Shown here in pieces: positions 1 to 5,430 of a DNA stretch of 6,865 nt. A program made the translations under genes and the position numbers. How positions within the stretch are numbered: the first letter of the stretch is position 1; each line of letters starts with the position of its first letter. The DNA is taken from positions 1-6,865 of the forward strand of contig PWEU01000342.1 in assembly GCA_003554005.1 (NCBI GenBank). Reading direction: 5' to 3'. The notes under the pieces were generated by a model. That model did not search any database, was not told where the DNA came from, and was given only the letters and a program-made list of their open reading frames with translations. Source of the DNA: Nitriliruptoraceae bacterium. GTDB lineage: Bacteria > Actinomycetota > Nitriliruptoria > Nitriliruptorales > Nitriliruptoraceae.

Positions 1-381
1 GGCCTCGACCGGTCGGCTCGGCGAGCGACGCTGCCCGCGGCGACGGCCCGGCTCGGTCGGGCGGGAGATGCGCTGCGACGGCTTGCCGGCGTGCCACTGG
101 ACCGGTCGGCACGTCGCCTCGAGGTCGCCGAAGCGCGGCTGGCCGCCGTCGACCCCGCGGTGCAACTGGCCCGCGGGTTCTCGATCACCCGTGACGTCGA
201 CGGTCGGGTCGTGCGCTCGGTGGCCGAGGTGGCGCCCGGAGCCGGGCTCACGATCCAGCTGATCGATGGCCAGCTCGCCAGCACCGTTGACCGGGTGGTG
301 GCAGCCGACACCGCCACCGCCCCGTCGGCGCGCCGGTCGGGCAACCGGTCAGCCGACCCATCCGAGGAGGATCCAGCATGA
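1..381 (+). CDS. xseA: Exodeoxyribonuclease VII large subunit, C-terminal end (5' end outside window)
   Basis: The frame is open from base 1 and ends at a TGA at 379-381, leaving 126 residues of the C-terminus. The visible part has an Arg/Ala-rich helical stretch, then LARGFSITRDVDGRVVRS at about residues 57-74 and a short beta-rich tail (VAPGAGLTIQLIDGQLASTV). This is the usual end of XseA: the coiled-coil region followed by the 'LARGY-x-I-x-R-DG-x-V' segment. The catalytic and OB-fold parts lie upstream and cannot be seen. XseA is the nuclease subunit of ExoVII, a cytoplasmic single-strand DNA exonuclease used in repair. About 30 Ala/Ser/Arg-rich residues follow the conserved end, and they contain the ribosome binding site of xseB at the DNA level. 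The four-base ATGA overlap with xseB implies translational coupling and supports the identity. Confidence 0.9.
   Translation, partial: GLDRSARRATLPAATARLGRAGDALRRLAGVPLDRSARRLEVAEARLAAVDPAVQLARGFSITRDVDGRVVRSVAEVAPGAGLTIQLIDGQLASTVDRVVAADTATAPSARRSGNRSADPSEEDPA
364..370 (+). promoter_or_regulatory. Ribosome binding site of xseB
   Basis: GAGGAGG lies 7 bases before the xseB ATG, inside the last codons of xseA. It fixes the xseB start and supports coupled translation of the two subunits. Confidence 0.8.
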
Positions 382-734
382 GCGAGGAGGGCACCGTGGC
401 AGCGGATGCGACCGAACCCGGCACCGAACCCGGCACCGAACCCGGCACCGAACCCAGCTACGAGGCCGCGATCGCGGAGCTCGAGCGCATCGTCACCGAC
501 CTGCAGAACGACGAGGTGGGGGTCGACGAGCTCGCGGCGCGGGTCGCCCGCGGAGCCCGCCTGGTCGAGCTGTGTCGTGAGCGGCTCCAGCGCGCCGAAC
601 TCGCGGTCGACGAGGTGGTCGAGGCCCTGCGCACGGCGGGGGAGCCGGACCCCGCAGCCGGGGACGCGACCCCGGGATCGGTCCGCCCCTCCGCCGACGA
701 ACGGCCCGAACCCGACGACGACGTCCTGTTCTGA
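378..734 (+). CDS. xseB: Exodeoxyribonuclease VII small subunit
   Basis: This 118-residue protein carries the XseB signature at about residues 27-81: SYEAAIAELERIVTDL, then an E/D-rich turn and a second helix with RLVELCRERLQRAE. These helices form the hairpin that packs along XseA to build active ExoVII. The start is ATG at 378, inside the xseA stop, with a strong GAGGAGG at 364-370 and a 7-base spacer. Known XseB proteins are about 60-85 residues, so this one is extended at both ends. The N-terminus has a (TEPG)-type repeat at about residues 12-26, encoded by a 12-bp tandem repeat. The C-terminus is an acidic, Pro-rich tail ending DDDVLF. Both extensions look disordered, and their role is unknown. 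The adjacent xseA makes the assignment secure. Confidence 0.93.
   Translation: MSEEGTVAADATEPGTEPGTEPGTEPSYEAAIAELERIVTDLQNDEVGVDELAARVARGARLVELCRERLQRAELAVDEVVEALRTAGEPDPAAGDATPGSVRPSADERPEPDDDVLF
409..456 (+). repeat. 12-bp tandem repeat inside xseB, encoding Thr-Glu-Pro-Gly units
   Basis: Four head-to-tail copies of a 12-bp unit (consensus GCACCGAACCCG) run from 409 to 456. The middle copies (421-432 and 433-444) are identical; the first and last differ by one base or so. Because the unit is a multiple of three, copy changes keep frame and alter only the number of TEPG units. The repeat sits before the first conserved helix of XseB, in a likely disordered N-terminal tail. Confidence 0.9.
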
Positions 735-773
735 CGCCCGACGACGGGGACCATGGGCGCCTGGCGGGGGCGC

Positions 774-779
774 TAGCGT
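774..779 (+). promoter_or_regulatory. Possible -10 element (TAGCGT) before the 493-residue gene
   Basis: TAGCGT fits the actinobacterial TANNNT -10 pattern and lies 40 bases upstream of the ATG at 820, in the 85-base gap after xseB. TA steps are rare in this DNA, which makes it stand out. No convincing -35 hexamer is seen 16-18 bases upstream, so the call is weak. Confidence 0.25.
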
Positions 780-819
780 GCCGGGCGCCGCAGGGAGCAG
801 GCGAGTGGGAGGCGGTCGG

Positions 820-2301
820 ATGAGCGACGAAGCCGCGGGCGGCGTCGACCTGCCCGCCGATGGTGACGGACGCCGCAGCAGCTCGACCTTCGGTCGCGAG
901 GTGGTCGCGGCGGCGCTCCAGGGCGTCGATCCAACCGGCGCCCAGGCGGCCGAACGGGAGACCAACTGGCGGTCCGGCTACCTCGACCACGTGCGGCGGC
1001 TCACCGAGGCCGGTGTCGCGTGTGCCCTGGACGCCCGCACCGTCGCCGCCGAGGGTCTCGCGACGGTGCACGACCGCATGGTCGTGGTGGACCGCGACGG
1101 CGACCGCCCCCTCTGGACGCTGCGGACCGCAGAGCCGGCCCGGCACGTCACCGACGCGGTCGTCGCGGGGACGGGCGCTCCCGAGCAGGAGCTCGCCGTG
1201 CCCTACCGCGGTGAGCTGCTCACCGCGGATCGCCTCCGCCGCCAGCTCGACGACTGGTCCGCACGCGGCGTGATCGAGCCGACGGTCGTCGACGCCATCG
1301 AGCGCGTGCTGGAGCACCCGGACTGGCTCCGGCTTCCGGGGCGGACGGTGGTCGTCCTGGGCGCCGGCGCAGAGTTGGCACCGCTCGGACCGTTGCTGCG
1401 GTGGGGCGCCACCGTCGCCGCCGTGGACCTGCCCCGCCGCGGCCTGTGGGACCAGCTGCTGGCGACGGCCGCCGAGAGCGCCGGGACGCTGCACCTGCCG
1501 GTGGCGGCGACCGCCCCCCGCGACGGTCTCGCGGACCTCGCCGGCCACGCCGGCCTCGACCTCGTCGCCGACGTCCCCGCCATCGCCGACTGGATCGACG
1601 GGCTGACGGGCCGCCCGGTCCTGGGCACCTACGCCTACGCCGACGGGGCAACGCACGTGAAGGTCACCGTGGCCGCGGATGTGGTGAGCCAGCGGGTGCG
1701 GGCCACCCGCTCCGACGCCGCGCTCGCCTACCTCGCGACCCCCACCGACGCCTTCGTCGTCCCACCGGAGGCGGTAGAGGCGTCGGTTGCCGCCTACGAG
1801 GCCCGGTCGCGCACGGCCAAGCTGGCCGGTCGGCCGCTGCGGACGCTGTCCGGTGGCCGGCTGCTGAAGCGCAACTACGCCCCGGGCGTCGATCCCGGCA
1901 TCTGCGACGCGCTGGTGCCCCAGCAGGGACCCAACTACGCCCTGGCGAAGCGCCTCCAACGCTTGCGTGCCACCACCGCCCGGGCCGAGGGGAGCGTGGT
2001 GTCCCTCAACGTCGCGCCCTCCACCCGGACCCGCTCGGTGCTCAAGAACCGGGTGCTCGCCGCCGCCTACGCCGGAGCTCATCGCTTCGGCATCGAGGTG
2101 TTCGAGCCGGCTACGACCAACGTGCTGATGGCGGCGCTGCTGGTCCACGACCTCCACACCGGGGGTGGGACCGAGCGGGAGCATCCCTGGCAGCAGGAGG
2201 CCGAGGCAGCCGTGCATGGCGGGTTGTGGCGGGCGGCCTACGCCCCCCGCAGTGCCCTCGGGCTGGCGACGGTGCTCGGGGTCGGTGCCAGCCGCGGCTG
2301 A
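820..2301 (+). CDS. Conserved-looking protein of unknown function with Rossmann-like nucleotide-binding motif
   Basis: I do not recognise a named family. The protein is 493 residues with no signal peptide or membrane segment, so it is probably cytoplasmic. The ATG at 820 follows GGGAGG (807-812) by 7 bases; the frame is open further upstream but overlaps xseB. Residues 176-204 read as a beta strand, a Gly-rich loop (TVVVLGAGAELAPLGP), a helix, then a second strand ending in an acidic residue (ATVAAVDLP). This is the layout of NAD(P)- or SAM-binding Rossmann folds, although the loop is not a textbook GxGxxG or class I methyltransferase motif. The C-terminal half is dense in motif-like segments: LSGGRLLKRNYAPG (about 353-366), DALVPQQGPNYALAKRLQRL (about 373-392), NVAPSTRTRSVLKNR (about 407-421) and FEPATTNVLMAALLVHDL (about 438-455). 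Clusters of basic and polar residues such as STRTRSVLKNR suggest a phosphate-binding or catalytic site. A dehydrogenase or transferase is possible, but no substrate can be inferred. It appears monocistronic. Confidence 0.85.
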   Translation: MSDEAAGGVDLPADGDGRRSSSTFGREVVAAALQGVDPTGAQAAERETNWRSGYLDHVRRLTEAGVACALDARTVAAEGLATVHDRMVVVDRDGDRPLWTLRTAEPARHVTDAVVAGTGAPEQELAVPYRGELLTADRLRRQLDDWSARGVIEPTVVDAIERVLEHPDWLRLPGRTVVVLGAGAELAPLGPLLRWGATVAAVDLPRRGLWDQLLATAAESAGTLHLPVAATAPRDGLADLAGHAGLDLVADVPAIADWIDGLTGRPVLGTYAYADGATHVKVTVAADVVSQRVRATRSDAALAYLATPTDAFVVPPEAVEASVAAYEARSRTAKLAGRPLRTLSGGRLLKRNYAPGVDPGICDALVPQQGPNYALAKRLQRLRATTARAEGSVVSLNVAPSTRTRSVLKNRVLAAAYAGAHRFGIEVFEPATTNVLMAALLVHDLHTGGGTEREHPWQQEAEAAVHGGLWRAAYAPRSALGLATVLGVGASRG

Positions 2302-2334
2302 GATCGCTCGGTGTCGGTGATCCCCAGGCCCCGG

Positions 2335-2349
2335 TCGGGTTCGGCCCGA
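2335..2349 (+). terminator. Weak hairpin after the 493-residue gene
   Basis: TCGGG and CCCGA form a 5-bp stem with a 5-base loop, 33 bases after the TGA at 2299-2301. There is no T-tract. It could be part of a GC-rich actinobacterial terminator, but stems this short are common by chance here. Confidence 0.2.
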
Positions 2350-2354
2350 TGGCC

Positions 2355-2455
2355 CCCCGCCGGGCATCCCCGCCGGGCATCCCCGCCGGGCATCCCCGCC
2401 GGGCATCCTCGTCGGGCAGGCTCCGGCGGGCATCCCCGCCGGGCAGGCTCCGGCG
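2355..2455 (+). repeat. Intergenic 13-bp tandem repeat array upstream of the GntR gene
   Basis: Four perfect copies of the 13-mer CCCCGCCGGGCAT occupy 2355-2367, 2368-2380, 2381-2393 and 2394-2406. A diverged copy follows (2407-2419). After it comes a higher-order repeat in which CGGGCAGGCTCCGGCG occurs at 2413-2428 and 2440-2455, with one more unit between. CCGGCGGG (2423-2430) and CCCGCCGG (2435-2442) can form an 8-bp stem with a 4-base loop. The unit is not a multiple of three and lies outside any gene I accept. It ends three bases before a possible -10 of the GntR gene. Slippage at this array could change promoter geometry. Confidence 0.9.
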
Positions 2456-2457
2456 CG

Positions 2458-2463
2458 TAGGGT
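2458..2463 (+). promoter_or_regulatory. Possible -10 element (TAGGGT) of the GntR gene
   Basis: TAGGGT matches TANNNT and sits 26 bases before the ATG at 2490, directly after the 13-bp array. The expected -35 position falls inside the repeat and has no recognisable hexamer. Confidence 0.25.
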
Positions 2464-2489
2464 GCGGGCAGCGTTGAGGAGGCGGTGCC

Positions 2490-2885
2490 ATGCCGGTGAC
2501 GGTGGACCGGGACAGCGACGTCCCGCCCTTCGAGCAGGTCCGCGCGAGCGTCGAGGCCCTGGTCGCCACCGGTGAGCTGGGTCCCGGTGACCGGCTGCCG
2601 ACCGTCCGCGCCCTGGCCGAGCAGCTCGGCCTCGCGCCGAACACGGTGGCGCGGGCCTACCGGGAGCTGGAAGCCGACGGGGTGGTGGAGACCCGGGGCC
2701 GGCACGGCACCCGGGTCGCCGCGACCGGTGACGCGGCGCACCAGGCCGCCATCGCAGCGGCGCGGGCCTACGCCGAGCGGGTGACCGAGCTCGGGCTCGA
2801 CGCGGACGAAGCGCTGGGTCTGGTCACCCGCGCGCTGGATCGTGCCGGCGGTGGGCCGACGCGATCGCCGCGACCACCTCGGTGA
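2490..2885 (+). CDS. GntR-family transcriptional regulator, YtrA-like short type
   Basis: The protein has 131 residues. Residues about 13-77 form a GntR winged helix: FEQVRASVEALVATGEL, then GDRLPTVRALAEQLGLAPNT with the helix-turn-helix, then VARAYRELEADGVVETRGRHGT for the recognition helix and wing. Only about 50 residues follow, mostly one or two helices (AARAYAERVTELGLDADEAL). That is too short for a FadR, HutC or MocR effector domain and matches the YtrA subfamily (about 120-130 residues). ATG at 2490 has a strong GAGGAGG at 2476-2482 with a 7-base spacer. YtrA-type repressors usually control a neighbouring ABC transporter operon and their own gene, but no transporter lies here, so the target is unknown. 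The 3' end overlaps the opposing amidohydrolase gene by 62 bases, and the Pro/Arg-rich tail (RSPRPPR) is encoded there. Confidence 0.9.
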   Translation: MPVTVDRDSDVPPFEQVRASVEALVATGELGPGDRLPTVRALAEQLGLAPNTVARAYRELEADGVVETRGRHGTRVAATGDAAHQAAIAAARAYAERVTELGLDADEALGLVTRALDRAGGGPTRSPRPPR

Positions 2886-3621
2886 CGAACCGGGTCAGCC
2901 GCGCCTCGCCGTCGTGGGGCCGTGCCGTCGCCTCGTCCAGGTAGAGGTCGCGGCGCAGCTCCAGCATCACGCTCGTGACGCGTCGATCGGTGAGGTGGTG
3001 GGCCAGCGGCACGTAGGTACCGGCGAACGGGGTGTCGAAGGCGACGTCGAGGTGGTGGGCAGCGGCCACCTCGGCGACCGTGGCTCGGAGCCAGGCCGGG
3101 GTGTGGTCCGGGTCGGTGCCGACGCACAGCGGCGGTCGCGGGCCGTGATGGAGCTCATACGGCAGCCGCACCCTCGGGTAGGAGTGCAGATCGACGATCG
3201 TGACCCGGCCGTGACTGGTCAGCAGCCGGTCCACCTCGGTGGTCATCCGGGCGGCGTAGGGGTGGTAGTAGCGGGTCAGGAGCTCCTCGACCACGGCGGG
3301 GGTCGGGTCCCGCAGCGGCTGCAGCGCGTGGCCGCGGGTGTAGACCGCACCCATCCCGTGGGCTGCCAGCTCCTCACGCTCGTCGGGGAAGCGTTCCGGG
3401 TCCACCACCAGCCGGGACAGCCGGTTCAGCACCCGGGTCGCACCGACCTCGCCCGTCCCCGCCGCGAGCAGATCGGTCCGATGGTCGGTCAGCAGCCGGA
3501 CCTCGGTGGCCAGGGCCTCGTCGTCGAGCACGATGCCGGTCCGGACGTGGGCCGGGATCGTGGTGCCCGCGTGGGGTACGTGGACCAGCACCGGCGCCGG
3601 TGCGACGGTCGGTGCCACCAC
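2824..3621 (-). CDS. N-formylglutamate amidohydrolase family protein
   Basis: The 265-residue product matches the N-formylglutamate amidohydrolase (HutG/FGase) family, metal-dependent enzymes that release formate from N-formyl-L-glutamate in one histidine-degradation route. Family marks visible are VLVHVPHAG (11-19), an acidic DDEAL stretch, NRLSRLVVDPERF (66-78), IVDLHSYP (142-149, likely metal-binding His) and VMLELRRDLYL (218-228). Length is normal. The start is uncertain: two adjacent GTG codons (3621, 3618) put the conserved beta strand about 10 residues from the N-terminus, but no good ribosome binding site is seen. Upstream in-frame codons lead into the divergent gene without a likely start. 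No other hut genes are present, so the substrate may not be formylglutamate; related enzymes act on other N-formyl or N-acyl amino acids. The gene is divergent from the metallopeptidase and converges on the GntR gene. Confidence 0.88.
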   Translation of the reverse strand: MVAPTVAPAPVLVHVPHAGTTIPAHVRTGIVLDDEALATEVRLLTDHRTDLLAAGTGEVGATRVLNRLSRLVVDPERFPDEREELAAHGMGAVYTRGHALQPLRDPTPAVVEELLTRYYHPYAARMTTEVDRLLTSHGRVTIVDLHSYPRVRLPYELHHGPRPPLCVGTDPDHTPAWLRATVAEVAAAHHLDVAFDTPFAGTYVPLAHHLTDRRVTSVMLELRRDLYLDEATARPHDGEARLTRFVTEVVAAIASAHRRHDPARG

Positions 3622-3691
3622 CTCGAGGTGCTCGGTCCCGTCCGTGTGCGCTCCGTCCCCTCGGTCCCCCGGTGACGAGGGCGTACCGTAG

Positions 3692-3714
3692 ACCGTCGAC
3701 GGCCCCCCGACGGT
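3692..3714. promoter_or_regulatory. Inverted repeat in the divergent promoter region
   Basis: The 122-base region between the two divergent genes contains ACCGTCG (3692-3698) and CGACGGT (3708-3714), an inverted repeat with a 9-base spacer. The left arm also belongs to a perfect 10-bp palindrome, CCGTCGACGG (3693-3702). TACCGT (3684-3689, + strand) and TACGGT (3690-3685, - strand) next to it both fit TANNNT -10 elements for the two genes. An operator for a regulator acting on both directions is plausible, but short GC palindromes are common in such DNA. Confidence 0.3.
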
Positions 3715-3743
3715 GCGGCCGATCCAGCGAGAGGATGCGGGCC

Positions 3744-4778
3744 GTGCAGGTGTTCTCCTGCCCTGGATGCGACCAGCTGGTGTTCTTCGCCAACACCGCC
3801 TGCCTGCGGTGTGGCACCGGGTTCGTGTTCGCCCTCGACCGGCTGTCGATGGTGGCGCTGGACGCCGGCGTGGAGCCCTGCGCCAACGCGGTGCTCGCCG
3901 CCTGCAACTGGCGGGCACCAGGTCCCGGCCAGCGCTGCGCGAGCTGCGTCCTGACCCGGACCCGTCCGGCCGACGACGACCTCGCGGCCCTGACCCAGTT
4001 CCAGGTGGCCGAGCGGGCCAAGCGGCGGCTGGTGTTCCAGCTGCGCACGCTCGGGCTCAGCCTGGCGCCCCGGAACGAGGCGACGGGGACCGGTGTGGCC
4101 TTCGACCTGCTGTCCAGCCAGCAGGCGCCGGTCACGACCGGGCACGCCGGTGGGGTCATCACCCTCGACCTCGCCGAGTCCGACGGCCTCCACCGCGAGC
4201 GGCTCCGGGCCAAGCTGAGCGAGCCCTACCGCACGGTGCTCGGGCACTTCCGCCACGAGATCGGCCACTACCTGTTCCCGGTGATCGTCGGTGAGAGGGA
4301 TCTGCCCCAGGTGCGGGCGCTGTTCGGCGACGAGACGGGCGACTACCAGGCCGCCCTCGACCGTCACTACCGCGACGGCGCGCCCGCTGACTGGACGGAG
4401 CGCTACGTCAGCGAGTACGCCACGATGCACCCGGCCGAGGACTGGGCCGAGACCCTCGCCCACTACCTGCACCTGCGGGGGGTGCTCCAGACCGCGGCCG
4501 CCTACCGCTTGCGCGTCGACGGGCCGGACCTGCCGGGCGCCGCCACCACCTCGCTGGCCAGTGATCCGGCCGCGGTCGACACCTCCGACGCCGGCGCCCT
4601 GATCGATGCGTGGCTGCCGCTGAGCTACGCGCTCAACGCGGTCAGTCGCAGCCTGGGGGAGGAGGACCTCTACCCCTTCGTGCTGTCGCCCGCGGTGATG
4701 GCCAAGCTCCGCTGTGTGCACGAGCTGCTCCTGCGGGCGGGCACGGCTTCTATCCTCCCGCGGCACGCTCCCCGCTGA
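3744..4778 (+). CDS. Zinc-ribbon putative metallopeptidase (HExGHY gluzincin-like)
   Basis: The 344-residue protein begins QVFSCPGCDQLVFFANTACLRCG, a zinc ribbon with Cys pairs at 6/9 and 20/23. A second set of cysteines (46, 54, 65, 68; the last two as CASC) suggests another zinc site. The catalytic part has HFRHEIGHYLF, with HEIGHY at 171-176 giving two His ligands and the catalytic Glu. MHPAEDWAETLAHYLHL at about 228-244 has the downstream Glu expected as third ligand, as in gluzincins. This matches the family annotated in bacteria as 'putative zinc-binding metallopeptidase' with an N-terminal zinc ribbon; its substrates are unknown. There is no signal peptide, so it is probably cytoplasmic. 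GTG at 3744 is preferred because GAGAGG (3729-3734) lies 9 bases before it. ATG at 3735 would abut that site and add three residues. Confidence 0.88.
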   Translation: MQVFSCPGCDQLVFFANTACLRCGTGFVFALDRLSMVALDAGVEPCANAVLAACNWRAPGPGQRCASCVLTRTRPADDDLAALTQFQVAERAKRRLVFQLRTLGLSLAPRNEATGTGVAFDLLSSQQAPVTTGHAGGVITLDLAESDGLHRERLRAKLSEPYRTVLGHFRHEIGHYLFPVIVGERDLPQVRALFGDETGDYQAALDRHYRDGAPADWTERYVSEYATMHPAEDWAETLAHYLHLRGVLQTAAAYRLRVDGPDLPGAATTSLASDPAAVDTSDAGALIDAWLPLSYALNAVSRSLGEEDLYPFVLSPAVMAKLRCVHELLLRAGTASILPRHAPR

Positions 4779-4801
4779 GGGACGAGGTGGCGAGCACCTG
4801 A

Positions 4802-4826
4802 GGGTCACCGCGACTGGGGGTGACCC
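4802..4826 (+). promoter_or_regulatory. Perfect 8-bp inverted repeat in the leader of the nucleosidase gene
   Basis: GGGTCACC (4802-4809) pairs with GGTGACCC (4819-4826) across a 9-base loop, 25 bases before the GTG at 4852. A smaller stem (AGGTG/CACCT, 4785-4789 with 4795-4799) sits just upstream. There is no T-tract. It may be a protein-binding operator, an RNA leader structure or a GC-type terminator for the peptidase gene; the sequence alone cannot decide. Confidence 0.45.
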
Positions 4827-4851
4827 GCTCCGGCTCACGAAGGGAGCCCAC

Positions 4852-5415
4852 GTGAACGTGCTGTTCGTCGCTGCCCTGGAGGAGGAGGCGCACGCGCTCT
4901 CCGCCCACGTGGAGGTGTGCCACCTCGGTGTCGGCAAGGTCCAGGCCGCGGCCGCGCTGGCAGCTCGGCTGGACCGGGATCGGTGCGACCTCGTGGTCAA
5001 CATCGGGACCGCCGGCGGGCTCCAGGGCCAGCCGATCGGCGAGGTGGTGGAGATCGGGACGGTCCACCAGCACGACTTCGACCACGCCGGGGTGTCCGCC
5101 TTCGTGGGCCGCGCCCTGCCGGGCGGGCCGCTGACCCTCGACGGACCGCCGGGAGCGAGCGGGCGCCTGGCGACCGGCGACCGTCTGATCACCTCGGCGA
5201 CGGCGCGGCAGCGGTTGGCGGCGCGGGCGGACGTCGTGGACATGGAGGGCTACGCCGTCGCAGCGATGACCCGGGCGCTCGGTCGCCAGGTGTGGCTGGC
5301 GAAAGCCGTCAGTGATGGCGCAGGTGAGGACGTGGCGGTCGAGTGGCCTGTGGCGTTGGAGCGCTGCTCCGAGGCCTTGGCGGGATGGGCGGCGTCGCGC
5401 GGCCTGCTGGGGTGA
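4852..5415 (+). CDS. Nucleoside phosphorylase-superfamily nucleosidase (MTA/SAH nucleosidase-like)
   Basis: The 187-residue protein has the purine nucleoside phosphorylase/uridine phosphorylase fold signatures: an N-terminal strand followed by EEE (10-12), HLGVGKVQAA (24-33), VVNIGTAGGLQGQ (48-60), HDFDHAG, VVDMEGYAVAA (128-138) and KAVSDGAGED (151-160). By comparison with 5'-methylthioadenosine/S-adenosylhomocysteine nucleosidase, the N-terminal Glu, E132 (ribose contact) and D155 (proton donor to the base) are all present. It would hydrolyse the N-glycosidic bond of an adenosine- or inosine-type nucleoside in the cytoplasm. Futalosine hydrolase (menaquinone route) shares these motifs and cannot be excluded. 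At 187 residues it is shorter than typical members (about 220-240), with a compact segment between residues 80 and 120. GTG at 4852 has AAGGGAG (4840-4846) and a 5-base spacer. It ends 15 bases from the opposing SGNH gene. Confidence 0.85.
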   Translation: MNVLFVAALEEEAHALSAHVEVCHLGVGKVQAAAALAARLDRDRCDLVVNIGTAGGLQGQPIGEVVEIGTVHQHDFDHAGVSAFVGRALPGGPLTLDGPPGASGRLATGDRLITSATARQRLAARADVVDMEGYAVAAMTRALGRQVWLAKAVSDGAGEDVAVEWPVALERCSEALAGWAASRGLLG

Positions 5416-5427
5416 GGGCCCGCCGCG
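5398..5427. terminator. Possible shared terminator hairpin between convergent genes
   Basis: CGCGGC (5398-5403) and GCCGCG (5422-5427) can pair across an 18-base loop spanning the nucleosidase stop codon, in the 15-base gap between convergent stop codons. No T-tract is present on either strand. The position fits a bidirectional terminator, but the stem is short. Confidence 0.2.
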
Positions 5428-5430
5428 TCC

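Noticed and set aside
406..819. Upstream extension of the 493-residue gene through xseB
   Set aside because: The frame is open, but it overlaps xseB in another frame and encodes Arg/Pro/Ser-rich sequence. The ATG at 820 has a well-placed GGGAGG.
493..2433. 646-codon open frame on the - strand opposite xseB and the 493-residue gene
   Set aside because: High-GC DNA keeps antisense frames open. The translation is Gly/Arg/His/Pro-rich with no fold-like pattern, and the + strand genes over it have motifs, ribosome binding sites and normal codon use.
2355..2455. 13-bp array considered as a CRISPR array or plasmid iteron origin
   Set aside because: There are no spacers between copies, the unit is too short for CRISPR, and there is no replication gene or AT-rich stretch nearby.
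1401..2477. 358-codon + strand frame overlapping the 493-residue gene
   Set aside because: Arg/Pro/Gly-rich shadow frame with no domain pattern; it is only an out-of-phase reading of the accepted gene and the 13-bp array.
3622..3918. N-terminal extension of the amidohydrolase to position 3918
   Set aside because: The added residues are Arg/Pro-rich, overlap the divergent peptidase gene, and precede the family's usual N-terminal strand.
4714..4851. Upstream ATG start for the nucleosidase gene at 4714
   Set aside because: It would overlap the peptidase gene and add sequence before the family's normal first beta strand. GTG 4852 has AAGGGAG 5 bases upstream.
3489..5243. 584-codon - strand frame across the peptidase and nucleosidase genes
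   Set aside because: It covers two well-supported + strand genes, and its product lacks any recognisable motif.
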